This document shows positions 5,795 through 6,932 of a DNA stretch of 6,932 bases, piece after piece. The notes under the pieces are model-generated. The model ran no database searches and had not been told where the DNA came from. It saw nothing but the letters and a program-made list of their open reading frames with translations. Positions within the stretch are counted from its first letter, which is position 1. Each line of letters starts with the position of its first letter. Source of the DNA: CAZUSU01 sp964623315 (lineage in GTDB: Bacteria; Patescibacteriota; Patescibacteriia; Magasanikbacterales; 2-02-FULL-50-9b); NCBI GenBank assembly GCA_964623315.1, contig CAZUSU010000002.1, positions 1-6,932 on the forward strand, given 5' to 3'. The translations under genes were made by a program, and so were the position numbers.

Positions 5795-6932
5795 TTAACT
5801 TTGATCCGGTTTCAAAATTGCCAAAAAAGTTTCCGGCGGAATGTCCACGGAGCCGCGGCCCATGGTTTTCATTTTTTCTTTGCCCTTTTTTTGTTTTTCC
5901 AAAAGTTTGCGCTTGCGGGTAATATCGCCGCCATACAAACCGGCAGTCACATCTTTGCGTTGTGCGCTGATGCGTTCGGACGCAATAATTTTTCCGCCTA
6001 CAGCCGCCTGCAATTTCACTTCAAACATCTGCCGCGGTAAATTATCTTTTAATTTTTCGCACACGCGTTTGCCAGCGCGGTAGGCATCTTCTTGCGGCAC
6101 CAACATCGCGAGCGCTTCCACAGATTCTTCCGCAACCAAAATTTCCACGCGCACAATTTTTGCCGGCTCTTCATCCAGCCAATCGTATGATAACGATGCG
6201 TAGCCGCTGGAAATACTTTTCAGGCGATCATAAAAATCAACCAAAATTGAAGAGAGCGGCAATTCAAAATGCAGGAGCACGCGCGAATGCACTTCGCCGA
6301 CAGACAAATATTCGGCGTTTTTGTAGCGCCCGCGTTTTTCATGCACCAGTTGAATGATGGCGCCTTGCGCAATGGCCGGTGTGACCACATCAACCGTGAC
6401 CCACGGTTCTAAAGTTTCGGCAATGTGCGAAGGGTCAGGATATTCCATGGGCGAATGCACGGTAATCGTTTCGCCATTTGTTTTGCGCACCGTGAGCGCA
6501 ACGCTCGGCGTGGTGACCACCACATCCATATTAAATTCGCGGCTCAAACGTTCTTGGACAATTTCCAAATGCAACAACCCCAACAGGCCACACCGAAATC
6601 CCATACCCAAAGCAGGTGACTGTTCTGATTCATACACCAAGGACGAGTCATTTAATTTGAGGCGCTCCATCGCGTCGCGCAGGCGCGAAAATTGCGAACC
6701 ATCTTTTGGATAAATGCCGGCGTACACCATGGGCACCACCGGTTTGTAGCCGGGGAGGCCGTGCGTGGCGCCGTCAACTGCTGTGGTAATGGTGTCACCC
6801 ACGCGCACACCCACAATTTCTTTGAGGCCGGTCACCACATAACCGATTTCGCCCGTTGCAAGCGTGGGTGTGGCAATTAATTTGGGCGAATAAAATCCAA
6901 CTTCCAGCGCTTCGCCCAATGATTGCGTTGCC
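5795..6932 (-). CDS. lepA: Elongation factor 4 (LepA), 5'-truncated by the window edge
   Basis: Ribosome-dependent GTPase that back-translocates or remodels stalled ribosomes and aids initiation and assembly. About 378 C-terminal residues are present; the G domain and start of domain II (roughly the first 220-230 residues) lie beyond base 6932. The TTG at 6919 is an internal Leu, since the frame stays open to the edge (Ala-Thr-Gln-Ser precedes it). Counting from the codon at 6931-6929, there is the end of domain II, then KPVVPMVYAGIYP (63-75), LRDAMERLKLNDSSL, and the signature FRCGLLGLLHLEI (112-124). An EF-G-like domain V with SGYASLSYDW follows. The unique LepA C-terminal domain contains PRQMFEVKLQAAVGGKIIA and YGGDITRKRKLLEKQKKG (from 333), ending VDIPPETFLAILKPDQS. 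This basic tail is diagnostic of LepA against EF-G. One oddity: the usual HRD in domain V is PQED (279-282). The HAD gene follows after two bases. Confidence 0.97.
   Translation of the reverse strand, partial: ATQSLGEALEVGFYSPKLIATPTLATGEIGYVVTGLKEIVGVRVGDTITTAVDGATHGLPGYKPVVPMVYAGIYPKDGSQFSRLRDAMERLKLNDSSLVYESEQSPALGMGFRCGLLGLLHLEIVQERLSREFNMDVVVTTPSVALTVRKTNGETITVHSPMEYPDPSHIAETLEPWVTVDVVTPAIAQGAIIQLVHEKRGRYKNAEYLSVGEVHSRVLLHFELPLSSILVDFYDRLKSISSGYASLSYDWLDEEPAKIVRVEILVAEESVEALAMLVPQEDAYRAGKRVCEKLKDNLPRQMFEVKLQAAVGGKIIASERISAQRKDVTAGLYGGDITRKRKLLEKQKKGKEKMKTMGRGSVDIPPETFLAILKPDQS

Noticed and set aside
6917..6919. TTG as a start codon for LepA
   Set aside because: The frame continues to the right edge and the G domain is absent, so this is an internal Leu of a truncated gene.

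Overview
This window looks like an ordinary, very tightly packed bacterial chromosome segment rather than a mobile or defence island. It holds six well-supported protein genes, two cut by the window edges, and two candidate small ORFs. There are no rRNA or tRNA genes, CRISPR repeats or insertion sequences that I can see. Three things suggest a small-genome lineage of the candidate phyla radiation (Patescibacteria): genes overlap or sit a few bases apart, Shine-Dalgarno sites are missing, and unnamed membrane proteins sit next to minimal housekeeping genes. That placement is inference and cannot be fixed without a database search.

Layout from left to right: the 3' part of dnaJ (+, 1-944); a CorA-like divalent-cation channel (-, 941-2125); an unnamed five-helix membrane protein (+, 2174-2734); a short RNase HI (-, 2722-3126); recJ (-, 3123-4874); a 28-residue membrane peptide (-, 4892-4978); a weak candidate small ORF (+, 5045-5191); a HAD-superfamily phosphatase (-, 5160-5792); and the C-terminal two thirds of lepA (-, 5795-6932).

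On the minus strand there are two operon-like runs. In lepA-HAD, two bases separate the stop and the start. In small peptide-recJ-rnhA the gaps are 17 bases and then an ATGA overlap. RecJ (single-strand 5' exonuclease) and RNase HI (RNA in RNA:DNA hybrids) both belong to nucleic-acid processing. DnaJ and LepA belong to protein folding and translation. The CorA-like protein and its divergent membrane neighbour share a 48-bp intergenic region.

The most interesting signal is in expression control rather than in a new enzyme system. Every visible promoter-proximal start has a -10-like hexamer only 7 to 10 bases before the start codon, so transcripts would begin at or within about three bases of it (leaderless or nearly so). 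None of the six annotated starts I could inspect, apart from the weak candidate ORF, has a Shine-Dalgarno sequence at a usable distance. Convergent gene pairs overlap at their 3' ends by 4 and 13 bp, with no convincing intrinsic terminator. I did not find a convincing undescribed multi-gene system here.
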